From the NCBI RefSeq assembly GCF_001766235.1, contig NZ_CP015164.1:1082501-1146500 (forward strand): a DNA stretch of 64,000 bases. Direction: 5' to 3'. Source of the DNA: Acetobacter ascendens (GTDB lineage: Bacteria > Pseudomonadota > Alphaproteobacteria > Acetobacterales > Acetobacteraceae). The notes beneath the pieces are model-generated. The model did no database searches and was not told where the DNA came from. It saw only the letters and a list, made by a program, of their open reading frames with translations. Shown in pieces: positions 36,599 through 44,331 of the stretch (its first letter is position 1; each line of letters opens with the position of its first letter). A program made the position numbers and the translations under genes.

Positions 36599-37985
36599 AT
36601 GCAGACAGAGTGTAGCGCAGGCGCGTATGAGTTTCCAGCCTCCTGTGGACGGCGTGTTGTAGCCCGTTTTGACGGGGGTCGCATGAGTTCGGATGGCGGT
36701 GTCATCCTGGTAAAGCAGGTCGATGATAGTCTGGGGTTCAGTCGCCGTTTTGCTGCATGTTTTCGCGATGAGCGGCATCCTGCCTTTGTGGAATACCGGG
36801 TTGAAGACCTTGTCCGTCAGCGGATCATGGGCCTGGCACTGGGCTATGAAGACCTTAATGACCATGACGCTTTACGTCATGATCCTGTCATGGGTCTGGT
36901 ATCGGGACGTCTGTCAGGAAGCCGGGCCAACTGTGCGGCACTGGCAGGAAAATCCACGCTGAACCGGCTAGAGCGCAGTGGGCAGCAGGCAGATCGTTAC
37001 TGCCGCATCATTGCTGATCATGAGGCCCTGGCTACCCTGTTCGTGACGCTTTTCATGGACCAGCATGAGCGCGCACCCGCCCGGATCGTTCTGGATGTGG
37101 ATGCCACCGATGACCGTATCCATGGCCATCAGGAAGGCCGCGCCTTTCATGGATATTACGGCCATAACTGCTATCTTCCCCTGTATGTCTTCTGCGGGGA
37201 CCATCTCCTCAGCGCTACCCTGCGCACGGCAGACAGGGACCCGGGGAAGGAAGCACTGGCAGACATCCGCCGGATCGTGGAGCAGATCAGGAGCCGCTGG
37301 CCCCGGGTGCGTATCCTGGTGCGTGGGGACAGCGGTTTCGCCCGGGACAGTCTGATGACATGGTGCGAAGACAACCACGTTGACTTCCTGTTCGGGCTTG
37401 CAGGCAACACCCGCCTGTATGACCGGATTGCCTCTTTGTCCGCTGAGGTTCGTGACGAAGCCGCCACGACAGGCAGAGCTGCGCGCGGTTTCGCCTCCTT
37501 TGACTTGGATCACAAAGGACAGCTGGACGCGCCGCAGGCGGGTGGTGGCCAAGGCCGAATGGCGCCACGGCAACCGCTATCATCGCTTTATTGTCACCAC
37601 GCTACCGCAGGGAATGTCCGACCCCCGCCATCTCTACGAACAGATTTACTGCGCACGCGGGGATATGGAAAACCGCATCAAGGAATGCCAGATGGATCTG
37701 TTCTCAGACAGGACCTCGTCCCACACCATCCGGGCCAACCAGCTCCGGCTGTGGTTCTCGGCCGCAGCCTATGTCCTGCTGACCGCTCTGCAAAGACTGG
37801 CCCTTGGCCAGACCAGCCTGGAGACGGCGACCTGTGGCACCATACGCGCACGACTGCTCAAAATCGCGACACGTGTAACGCTCAGCGTCCGTCGGATTGT
37901 CCTGTCCATGCCGGACATGTTCCCCTGTCAGCATGAATTCGCCCTCGCTCATGCACGATTGCGAAGGCTCCGGCAGGCCATCTGA
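36599..37985 (+). pseudogene. IS1380-family transposase, frameshifted (copy A)
   Basis: Compared with the 461-aa transposase of copy B it has the same start (MQTECSAG), the DDE residues LDVDATDD and LVRGDSGFAR, then one extra T (GACTTGG instead of GACTGG, about 37503) after ARGFASFD. The remainder (SWTRRRRVVAK onward, with the catalytic Glu near GDMENRIKE) continues in another frame to 37985. A handful of substitutions also separate the copies. Inactive. Confidence 0.88.
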
Positions 37986-38246
37986 AGAAACAGACAGTGC
38001 ACAGACCACATAGCTTCCACCAACACTGCCTTCTCAGGCCGTGACACCCTCACTGCGTTCAGAACCCGCCGCCAGAAGCAGAATATCGTCAATATTCCAG
38101 ATCGGGCTCCTGTGGGATGACTGAACTCTACAAAATGACCCGAAATTGCCTCAAGTGTGAGATGGGGTGGTTGCCGTCCTCCCCGCACGGCATCGCAATG
38201 TGCCAGAATGGTCGTTGGAAGAAACGACTGCGCGAAAGGACGGCAG

Positions 38247-39269
38247 ATGAAGGATACAGTGATAGGCGTTGATCTGGCAAAGAACATTTTCCAGGTTCAT
38301 GGAGCTTCGCGTGCGGGCGAGGTGATGTTTCGCAAAAAGCTGCGTCGTCAGCAGTTTATGCAGTTCATGGCCACGCAGTCGCCTGCTCTGGTCGTTCTTG
38401 AAGCGTGCGGGAGCGCGCATTACTGGGCTCGCGAACTGGCAGGAGCTGGTCACGAAGTCAGACTGATCGCTCCGCAGTATGTGAAGCCTTTCGTGAAGCG
38501 CCAGAAGAACGATGCTGCTGATGCGGAAGCGATTGTCATTGCGGCCCGTCAGCCGGAAATGCGCTTTGTCGAACCACGCACTGAAGCGCAGCAGGCGCGT
38601 GGCGTTCTTTTCCGGGCCCGGCAGCGTCTGGTGCACCAGCGCACGGAACTGGTGAATGCCCTGCGTGCCGTTCTGTATGAATTCGGTCTCGTCGTGCCAC
38701 AGGGGATTGCGCATATCAGACACATTGAAGCCATGCTGGATGAGGCGGTTCTGCCAGAGGCTGTGAAGCAGGAATGCCTTGATCCGCTGCGACAGATTTC
38801 GGAGCAGAGTGTGCGGATTGATGTCAGAACAAAGAAGATCAGGATGCTTGCCCAGGAAAGTGAAAACACCTGCAGATTGCAGAGCATGCCTGGAGTGGGT
38901 CCTCTGACCGCTCTTGCGATTGAAGCTTTTGCGCCTGACCTGCAGAGCTTCCGGCGCGGGCGCGACTTTGCTGCGTGGCTGGGGCTGGTGCCCCGTCAGT
39001 TCTCATCTGGCGGAAAGGAAAGGCTGGGGAAGATATCAAAAGCCGGGCAGGCTGATATCCGCAGGCTTCTCATCATGGGCGCCATGACCCAGGTGAACTG
39101 GGCCAGCCGTAAGGCCCCTGCACCGGGAAGCTGGCTGGCACGGATGCTGGCCCGCAAGCCCCGTATGCTGGTAGCCATTGCGCTGGCCAACAGGATGGCA
39201 CGAGCCATCTGGGCCATGGCAACAAAACAGGAGGATTATCGGGATCCGGCCCTGTCCGTGGCAGCCTGA
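38247..39269 (+). CDS. IS110-family transposase (DEDD recombinase), element 1
   Basis: 340 aa. N-terminal RuvC-like DEDD domain: IGVDLAKNIFQVHG (first Asp), LVVLEACGSAHYWARELA (Glu) and KNDAADAEAIVIAA (two Asp). C-terminal transposase_20 domain with SMPGVGPLTALAIEAF and GRDFAAWLGLVPRQFSSGGK, including the catalytic Ser region. Intact. The ATG at 38247 follows AAAGGACGGCAG. These recombinases use a structured RNA guide encoded in the element's non-coding end. Confidence 0.93.
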   Translation: MKDTVIGVDLAKNIFQVHGASRAGEVMFRKKLRRQQFMQFMATQSPALVVLEACGSAHYWARELAGAGHEVRLIAPQYVKPFVKRQKNDAADAEAIVIAARQPEMRFVEPRTEAQQARGVLFRARQRLVHQRTELVNALRAVLYEFGLVVPQGIAHIRHIEAMLDEAVLPEAVKQECLDPLRQISEQSVRIDVRTKKIRMLAQESENTCRLQSMPGVGPLTALAIEAFAPDLQSFRRGRDFAAWLGLVPRQFSSGGKERLGKISKAGQADIRRLLIMGAMTQVNWASRKAPAPGSWLARMLARKPRMLVAIALANRMARAIWAMATKQEDYRDPALSVAA

Positions 39270-39522
39270 GCGATGGCTCGGCTCCCGCGGATGGAACCGG
39301 TAGGGGTGTGAGAGGGCGATGACCTGAATGGGCGCATGATCGTCTGATCCGGATCGGAAAAACCAGTGGATTTCTCTGTGCTTTAAAGCACGCCTGTGAG
39401 ATTTGGATCTGATCCGCTGATCACCATACTGGCCAGTGGCTTCTGAAAGGCCACATCAACAGGCCTTACAGAAGACCGCACACGATCACACGTCAATATG
39501 GGTCAGAAAACTCTTGCATAAC
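39270..39522 (+). ncRNA. Non-coding right end of IS110 element 1, candidate bridge RNA
   Basis: 253 nt between the transposase stop and the subterminal repeat without a reading frame of note. Several inverted repeats are visible, e.g. GGCC...GGCC around 39431-39465 and GATCCG/CGGATC pairs. In IS1111-type elements the guiding bridge RNA is encoded in this end. It contains GGCCACATCAACAGGCC (39449-39465), which recurs with one change in the other element. The RNA itself is inference. Confidence 0.4.
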
Positions 39523-39550
39523 GGACGGCAACCATATGTGGACGGCTCCC

Positions 39551-39812
39551 CCTTGCAAGGGGCTAGGCAAGAAAATGATCGGATCTTTGCTTCCATATGT
39601 CCGGCCTGTTGATGCGGCCATAGGGTCGCTGGCCAAGATGGCTTCCGCAGCGTGAGCCCCAAACACAGAAGCGGTCTTTGATGACCACTGGTTGCCACGG
39701 GTTTTCTCACGCCATGGATCGATCGATCACACCATCTGCTCTATTACTTGCAAGCCACGACCTCAGCTCGGCACGAGAGCGTCAAATGTCAGCGCATCGT
39801 GCCAGGCTAAGC
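39551..39812 (-). ncRNA. Non-coding right end of IS110 element 2, candidate bridge RNA
   Basis: About 260 nt after the transposase stop with no good reading frame. It contains on the - strand GGCCGCATCAACAGGCC (39603-39619), differing in one base from the 17-mer at the same relative place in element 1, although the surrounding sequences differ. A conserved patch in an otherwise divergent non-coding end suits a structural core of a guide RNA. Inference only. Confidence 0.38.
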
Positions 39813-40853
39813 TCAAACAGCAGCTGCGCCGGGTTGCTGCAGAAGGCGCTTATAGTGTTCGCCGCTGACCATCAGTTTCCAGGCAATCCGCGCAATCTTA
39901 TTGGCAAGGGCCACCGCTGCGAGTTTCGGTTTTTTGCGCTCCAGCAATTCACGTAACCAAGATGAGGCATTCTTCCCATTGGTCCGCCGGGCATGCGACA
40001 CGACTGCGGTCGCGCCAACCACCAGCGTGCTTCGCAAGACCTCATCGCCAGCGCGTGTGATTCTGCCAAGCCTTGTTTTTCCATCGGTTGAGTGATCCCT
40101 GGGCGTCAATCCGATCCAGGCCGCAAAGGCTCGACCCGATTTGAACAGATGCGGATCAGGCGTTTTCATCATCAGCAGCGCTGCGCCGATCGGGCCAACG
40201 CCCGGAATTTTCGCAAGACGCTGACTGCATTCGTTGGCGCGGTGCCATGCCATCACCTTGCCCTCAAGCTGTTCGATTTCACCTTGCAATTCAGCATATT
40301 CCTTTGCGTGAAGGGCAAACAACTCGCGCGTCAATGTGGGCAGGCTTTCGTCCGCAGCGATCCGATCAAGGAGTGCCTCAATCCGGCACATGCCTTTGGG
40401 CGCCGTGATCCCAAACTCGGCAGCATATCCCCGGATCGTATTGGCGAGCTGTGTGCGGTTCCGGATAAGTCGTGCCCGCATTCCAATCAGCATCAACGCT
40501 GCCTGCTCTTCCTCGCTCTTGAGCGGGACGAACCGCATTGTAGGCCGACTCATCGCTTCACAGAGGGCTTCCGCGTCGGCGGCATCGTTTTTCCCGCGCT
40601 TGACATAAGGCTTCACGAGCTGCGGCGCGATCAGCTTCACTGTGTGTCCCAGACACGAGAGCACCCGCCCCCAGTAATGGGAGGCGCCACAGGCCTCAAT
40701 CGCGATTTCAATCGGGGGCAGTTTCTCAAAAAACTTTACCATCTCCCGGCGGGATAGCTTCCTGCGCAAAACAGGCTGCTCCTTCGCGTTTACACCGTGC
40801 AATTGGAAAACACTTTTTGACGTGTCCATGCCAATACGGATAATTTGTTCCAT
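39813..40853 (-). CDS. IS110-family transposase (DEDD recombinase), element 2
   Basis: 346 aa. DEDD domain: IGMDTSKSVFQLHG, IEIAIEACGASHYWGRVL, KNDAADAEALCEAM; C-terminal domain KIPGVGPIGAALLMMK and FAAWIGLTPRDHSTDGKTR. Clearly a different element from neighbour 1 (many substitutions) but of the same family. The ATG at 40853 is preceded by GAGGAGG. Intact. Confidence 0.93.
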   Translation of the reverse strand: MEQIIRIGMDTSKSVFQLHGVNAKEQPVLRRKLSRREMVKFFEKLPPIEIAIEACGASHYWGRVLSCLGHTVKLIAPQLVKPYVKRGKNDAADAEALCEAMSRPTMRFVPLKSEEEQAALMLIGMRARLIRNRTQLANTIRGYAAEFGITAPKGMCRIEALLDRIAADESLPTLTRELFALHAKEYAELQGEIEQLEGKVMAWHRANECSQRLAKIPGVGPIGAALLMMKTPDPHLFKSGRAFAAWIGLTPRDHSTDGKTRLGRITRAGDEVLRSTLVVGATAVVSHARRTNGKNASSWLRELLERKKPKLAAVALANKIARIAWKLMVSGEHYKRLLQQPGAAAV

Positions 40854-42279
40854 GGGTGGCCTCCTCTGTGAATTCTGCAACGACTTCACCTTGGCACATC
40901 GCGATGCCGTTGGGAGCCGTCCACCCCATCACAGAAGAAATCCGCGTCGAGATAAGATATTCAGCCTTTGCCAGAAATGCCGCCAGTATAATCAAAGTCA
41001 GCAAAAACTGCACTGCAAGCATACCAATGCTGCCCGCATAAGACATAAGATAATGCATGATCTGATCTGGCTGCGGCACAGCCTGCTGCACAATATCCAT
41101 TGGCTTCATGTTTTGCAGATGCTGCCACCATTTACCCAAATATTCACCTACCAAAGGTAGATGGAGCAGTTTGTCTGGTAGATCAGGTAACTTTAAAGAC
41201 TTGATATAAGGAACAATTCGGCTGAACGCATCTGCATGCTTTACCACTGTAGAAACAGCCATCCAGAATGGCAGCACAAACAAGGCCAGAGCGACCAAAA
41301 GTGTGCAGGAAATAGCCATTTTACGGCTACCATGTAACCAAGCCTGCAAACGCAGCAGCAATGGCCACATGGTTACGGCAATGGTGCCTGCCCAAATAAG
41401 AGCGGGAATAAAAGGCTCTAAAATCCACACTGCCCCCAGCACAAGTGTGCAGGCAAGCAGAGCAACCAGCACAGGCCGGGTTCCTGTAGTCAATTCTGGT
41501 TTTTGTTCAGAAGTAGATGTTTTTGGTATCATTATTTTGCATTCATCCCACGGCCACAGGCTGAACCCGCCGTAAAGCTTTTTAGTTCAGGGGGTAAAAA
41601 GGCCGCCATATCTGCTTCTTTCAAAAATTCTCGCCCGCGGCTAGACCATTTAGAGCCCTTTTGGAAATTCGCTATGATAGGTTTTCAAGAGGTTTTGAGC
41701 GTGATTCAAAGGCAGGATGTGGACGCCAGCACAACGAGGCCGCATGGCCGGAATTACACGCAAGACGAAACGCTATCCGTCTGATCTGACAGATGAGGAA
41801 TGGGAGCGCATAGCGCCTCTGATGCCCCCTGCGAACCGGCGTGGTCGGAAACGGACAACCGATTTCCGTGAGATCATCAATGCTCTGCGCTATCTCGTGC
41901 GCTCAGGCTGCGGTTGGGAGATGCTTCCGGTTCATTTTGGCCCATGTCAAACGGTTTACTGGTGGTTCCGCAGGCTGATGCGCCGTTTCCTGTTCCAGAC
42001 CATTCATGATGTCTGTCTGATGCTCGATCGTGAAGCGACAGGACGCGAAACCAGTCCATCGGGTGGTGTCATTGATAGCCAGAGTATCAAGGCACCCCAC
42101 GCAAAGACACGTGGTTATGACGCAGGCAAGAAGATCGTCGGTCGGAAACGTCACATCGCAGTTGATACGGATGGCCGCCTTCTCCTGGTCCAGCTGACAA
42201 CAGCCGATATTTCGGACAGTGCAGGAGGACAGATGATCCTTGATGCCATTCGCAAACGCTGGCCTTGGGTGAAGCACCT

Positions 42280-42378
42280 GGAGGGTTCTAAAAACCCTCC
42301 TTTTGGTCAATTATGAAATCATAACCCATTGGTATTGTTGCAGACAAAAAGCCTTAAATAGGTTTTTTCGAACCCTCC
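42280..42378. repeat. 99-bp MITE-like piece with IS-type ends
   Basis: It begins GGAGGGTTCTAAAAACCCTCC and ends with the near-complement TTTTTTCGAACCCTCC; both ends resemble those of the adjoining IS5-group element. It is flanked by ACCT on the left (42276-42279) and AGGT on the right (42379-42382), the reverse complement. No coding capacity. It may be a miniature derivative of the neighbouring element or a remnant of an end inverted during insertion. Confidence 0.6.
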
Positions 42379-42666
42379 AGGTGGAGGGATCGAAGAACCC
42401 TTGATTGATGTGCTTGGCCGGTAATTTCTGGGTTTTGGCGATTTGATTGACGGTTTTTGCGATGGCGTCCAGTCTGCGTTTTGAGCAGATTGGGAGTTGT
42501 CTCTCGCTGGATGGCTATGCGCTCGCGTTCAATCTTTCGAGGAAGAGGAGGCGGCGCATATTGTAGACGATATTGGCGAGCCCGATCCTCATGGTGGCTC
42601 GACTGATACCGACAGTCCGGACAAACAGCCCCGTCTGTGACTTCTGATCGGCAAAGACATGCTCGA

Positions 42667-44331
42667 CGCGGATTTCTCACACTTGAGGCAATTTCGGGTC
42701 ATTTTGTAGAATTCAGTCATCCCACAGGAGCCCGATCTGGAATATTGACGATATTCTGCTTCTGGCGGCGGGTTCTGAACGCAGTGAGGGTGTCACGGCC
42801 TGAGAAGGCAGTGTTGGTGGAAGCTATGTGGTCTGTGCACTGTCTGTTTCTTCAGATGGCCTGCCGGAGCCTTCGCAATCGTGCATGAGCGAGGGCGAAT
42901 TCATGCTGACAGGGGAACATGTCCGGCATGGACAGGACAATCCGACGGACGCTGAGCGTTACACGTGTCGCGATTTTGAGCAGTCGTGCGCGTATGGTGC
43001 CACAGGTCGCCGTCTCCAGGCTGGTCTGGCCAAGGGCCAGTCTTTGCAGAGCGGTCAGCAGGACATAGGCTGCGGCCGAGAACCACAGCCGGAGCTGGTT
43101 GGCCCGGATGGTGTGGGACGAGGTCCTGTCTGAGAACAGATCCATCTGGCATTCCTTGATGCGGTTTTCCATATCCCCGCGTGCGCAGTAAATCTGTTCG
43201 TAGAGATGGCGGGGGTCGGACATTCCCTGCGGTAGCGTGGTGACAATAAAGCGATGATAGCGGTTGCCATGGCGCCATTCGACCTTGGCCACGACCCGCC
43301 TGCGGCGCGTCCAGCTGTCCTTTGTGATCCAGTCAAAGGAGGCGAAACCGCGCGCAGCTCTGCCTGTCGTGGCGGCTTCGTCACGAACCTCAGCGGACAA
43401 AGAGGCAATCCGGTCATACAGGCGGGTGTTGCCTGCAAGCCCAAACAGGAAGTCAACGTGGTTGTCTTCGCACCATGTCATCAGACTGTCCCGGGCGAAA
43501 CCGCTGTCCCCACGCACCAGGATACGCACCCGGGGCCAGCGGCTCCTGATCTGCTCCACGATCCGGCGGATGTCTGCCAGTGCTTCCTTCCCCGGGTCCC
43601 TGTCTGCCGTGCGCAGGGTAGCGCTAAGGAGATGGTCCCCGCAGAAGACATACAGGGGAAGATAGCAGTTATGGCCGTAATATCCATGAAAGGCCCGGCC
43701 TTCCTGATGGCCATGGATACGGTCATCGGTGGCATCCACATCCAGAACGATCCGGGCGGGTGCGCGCTCATGCTGGTCCATGAAAAGCGTCACGAACAGG
43801 GTAGCCAGGGCCTCATGATCAGCAATGATGCGGCAGTAACGATCTGCCTGCTGCCCACTGCGCTCCAACCGGTTCAGCGTGGATTTTCCTGCCAGTGCCG
43901 CACAGTTGGCCCGGCTTCCTGACAGACGTCCCGATACCAGACCCATGACAGGATCATGACGTAAAGCGTCATGGTCATTAAGATCTTCATAGCCCAGTGC
44001 CAGGCCCATGATCCGCTGACGGACAAGGTCTTCAACCCGGTATTCCACAAAGGCAGGATGCCGCTTATCGCGAAAACAGGCAGCAAAGCGGCGGCTGAGA
44101 CCCAGAATGTCATCAGCCTGCTTCACCAGAATGACGCCCCCATCCGAACTCATGCGACCCCCGTCAAAACGGGCCACAACACGCCGTCCACAGGAGGCTG
44201 GAAACTCATACACGCCTGCGCTACACTCTGTCTGCATCGGGTTTTCTTATAGCTTATGAAAAATTCTTTTACACAAAATAGACTTTTTCATAATCTAACC
44301 CGATGTACAACCCTTCCGTGAGATTTCCGCG
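42667..44331 (-). mobile_element. IS1380 copy B, intact
   Basis: Exactly 1665 bp, the published length of IS1380 as I recall, with ends CGCGGATTTCTCAC and CGCGGAAATCTCAC (inverted) and a TCGA duplication (42663-42666, 44332-44335). Innermost level of the stack in asmA; it interrupts the IS5-group transposase. Both IS1380 copies in the window use TCGA as target. Confidence 0.95.
42852..44237 (-). CDS. IS1380-family transposase (copy B)
   Basis: 461 aa, intact. DDE residues in IVLDVDATDDRIHGHQEG, ILVRGDSGFARDSLM and YCARGDMENRIKECQMDLF. C-terminal RIVLSMPDMFPCQHEFALAH and a basic end. The ATG reads MQTECSAGVYEFPAS. A full-length enzyme in this window that could act on its own ends; copy A has lost its frame. 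Confidence 0.95.
   Translation of the reverse strand: MQTECSAGVYEFPASCGRRVVARFDGGRMSSDGGVILVKQADDILGLSRRFAACFRDKRHPAFVEYRVEDLVRQRIMGLALGYEDLNDHDALRHDPVMGLVSGRLSGSRANCAALAGKSTLNRLERSGQQADRYCRIIADHEALATLFVTLFMDQHERAPARIVLDVDATDDRIHGHQEGRAFHGYYGHNCYLPLYVFCGDHLLSATLRTADRDPGKEALADIRRIVEQIRSRWPRVRILVRGDSGFARDSLMTWCEDNHVDFLFGLAGNTRLYDRIASLSAEVRDEAATTGRAARGFASFDWITKDSWTRRRRVVAKVEWRHGNRYHRFIVTTLPQGMSDPRHLYEQIYCARGDMENRIKECQMDLFSDRTSSHTIRANQLRLWFSAAAYVLLTALQRLALGQTSLETATCGTIRARLLKIATRVTLSVRRIVLSMPDMFPCQHEFALAHARLRRLRQAI

Larger units (their letters stand above)
38163..39536 (+). mobile_element. IS110-family element, IS1111 group-like (element 1)
   Basis: About 1.37 kb. No terminal repeats at the very ends, but a perfect 12-bp subterminal inverted repeat: TGGTTGCCGTCC at 38168-38179 and its complement at 39523-39534. 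Subterminal repeats and a long non-coding stretch after the transposase mark the IS1111 group. It sits in the right terminal repeat of IS1380 copy A, tail to tail with a second element. The outermost bases of both elements share TGGGG before the repeat. Confidence 0.8.
39537..40935 (-). mobile_element. IS110-family element, IS1111 group-like (element 2)
   Basis: About 1.4 kb in the opposite orientation to element 1, tails adjoining near 39536. Subterminal inverted repeat of 12 bp: TGGACGGCTCCC at 39539-39550 and its complement at 40912-40923. Its outer end reads TGGGG before the repeat on the - strand, as in element 1. Together the two elements make up the 2776-bp interruption of IS1380 copy A. 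Confidence 0.8.
36505..40946 (+). mobile_element. IS1380 copy A, itself interrupted by two IS110-family elements
   Basis: The left end begins CGCGGAAATCTCAC; the right end finishes AATCCGCG; both outer flanks carry the duplication TCGA (36501-36504, 40947-40950). After removal of 2776 bp (about 38163-40938) the element is 1666 bp, one base more than the intact copy B. That extra base is a T near 37503 that breaks the transposase frame. The interruption lies in the right terminal repeat, which should prevent normal transposition. Confidence 0.9.
36004..41532 (-). pseudogene. AI-2E family (PerM/UPF0118) transporter, split by an IS1380 stack
   Basis: An inner-membrane protein of the AI-2 exporter/PerM superfamily. 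The N-terminal part (40947-41532) has the first helices, ending LAKAEYLIS; the C-terminal part (36004-36500) starts TSERLVETLSG and has helices such as SILTAVTFMACLLQAGPGI and the family's DNMLRPYLI. Removing the stack and one TCGA joins the parts in frame into 360 aa, the normal size. Its ATG overlaps the asmA stop (TAATG), so the two genes were translationally coupled. A 4.4-kb insertion makes it non-functional. Confidence 0.92.
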
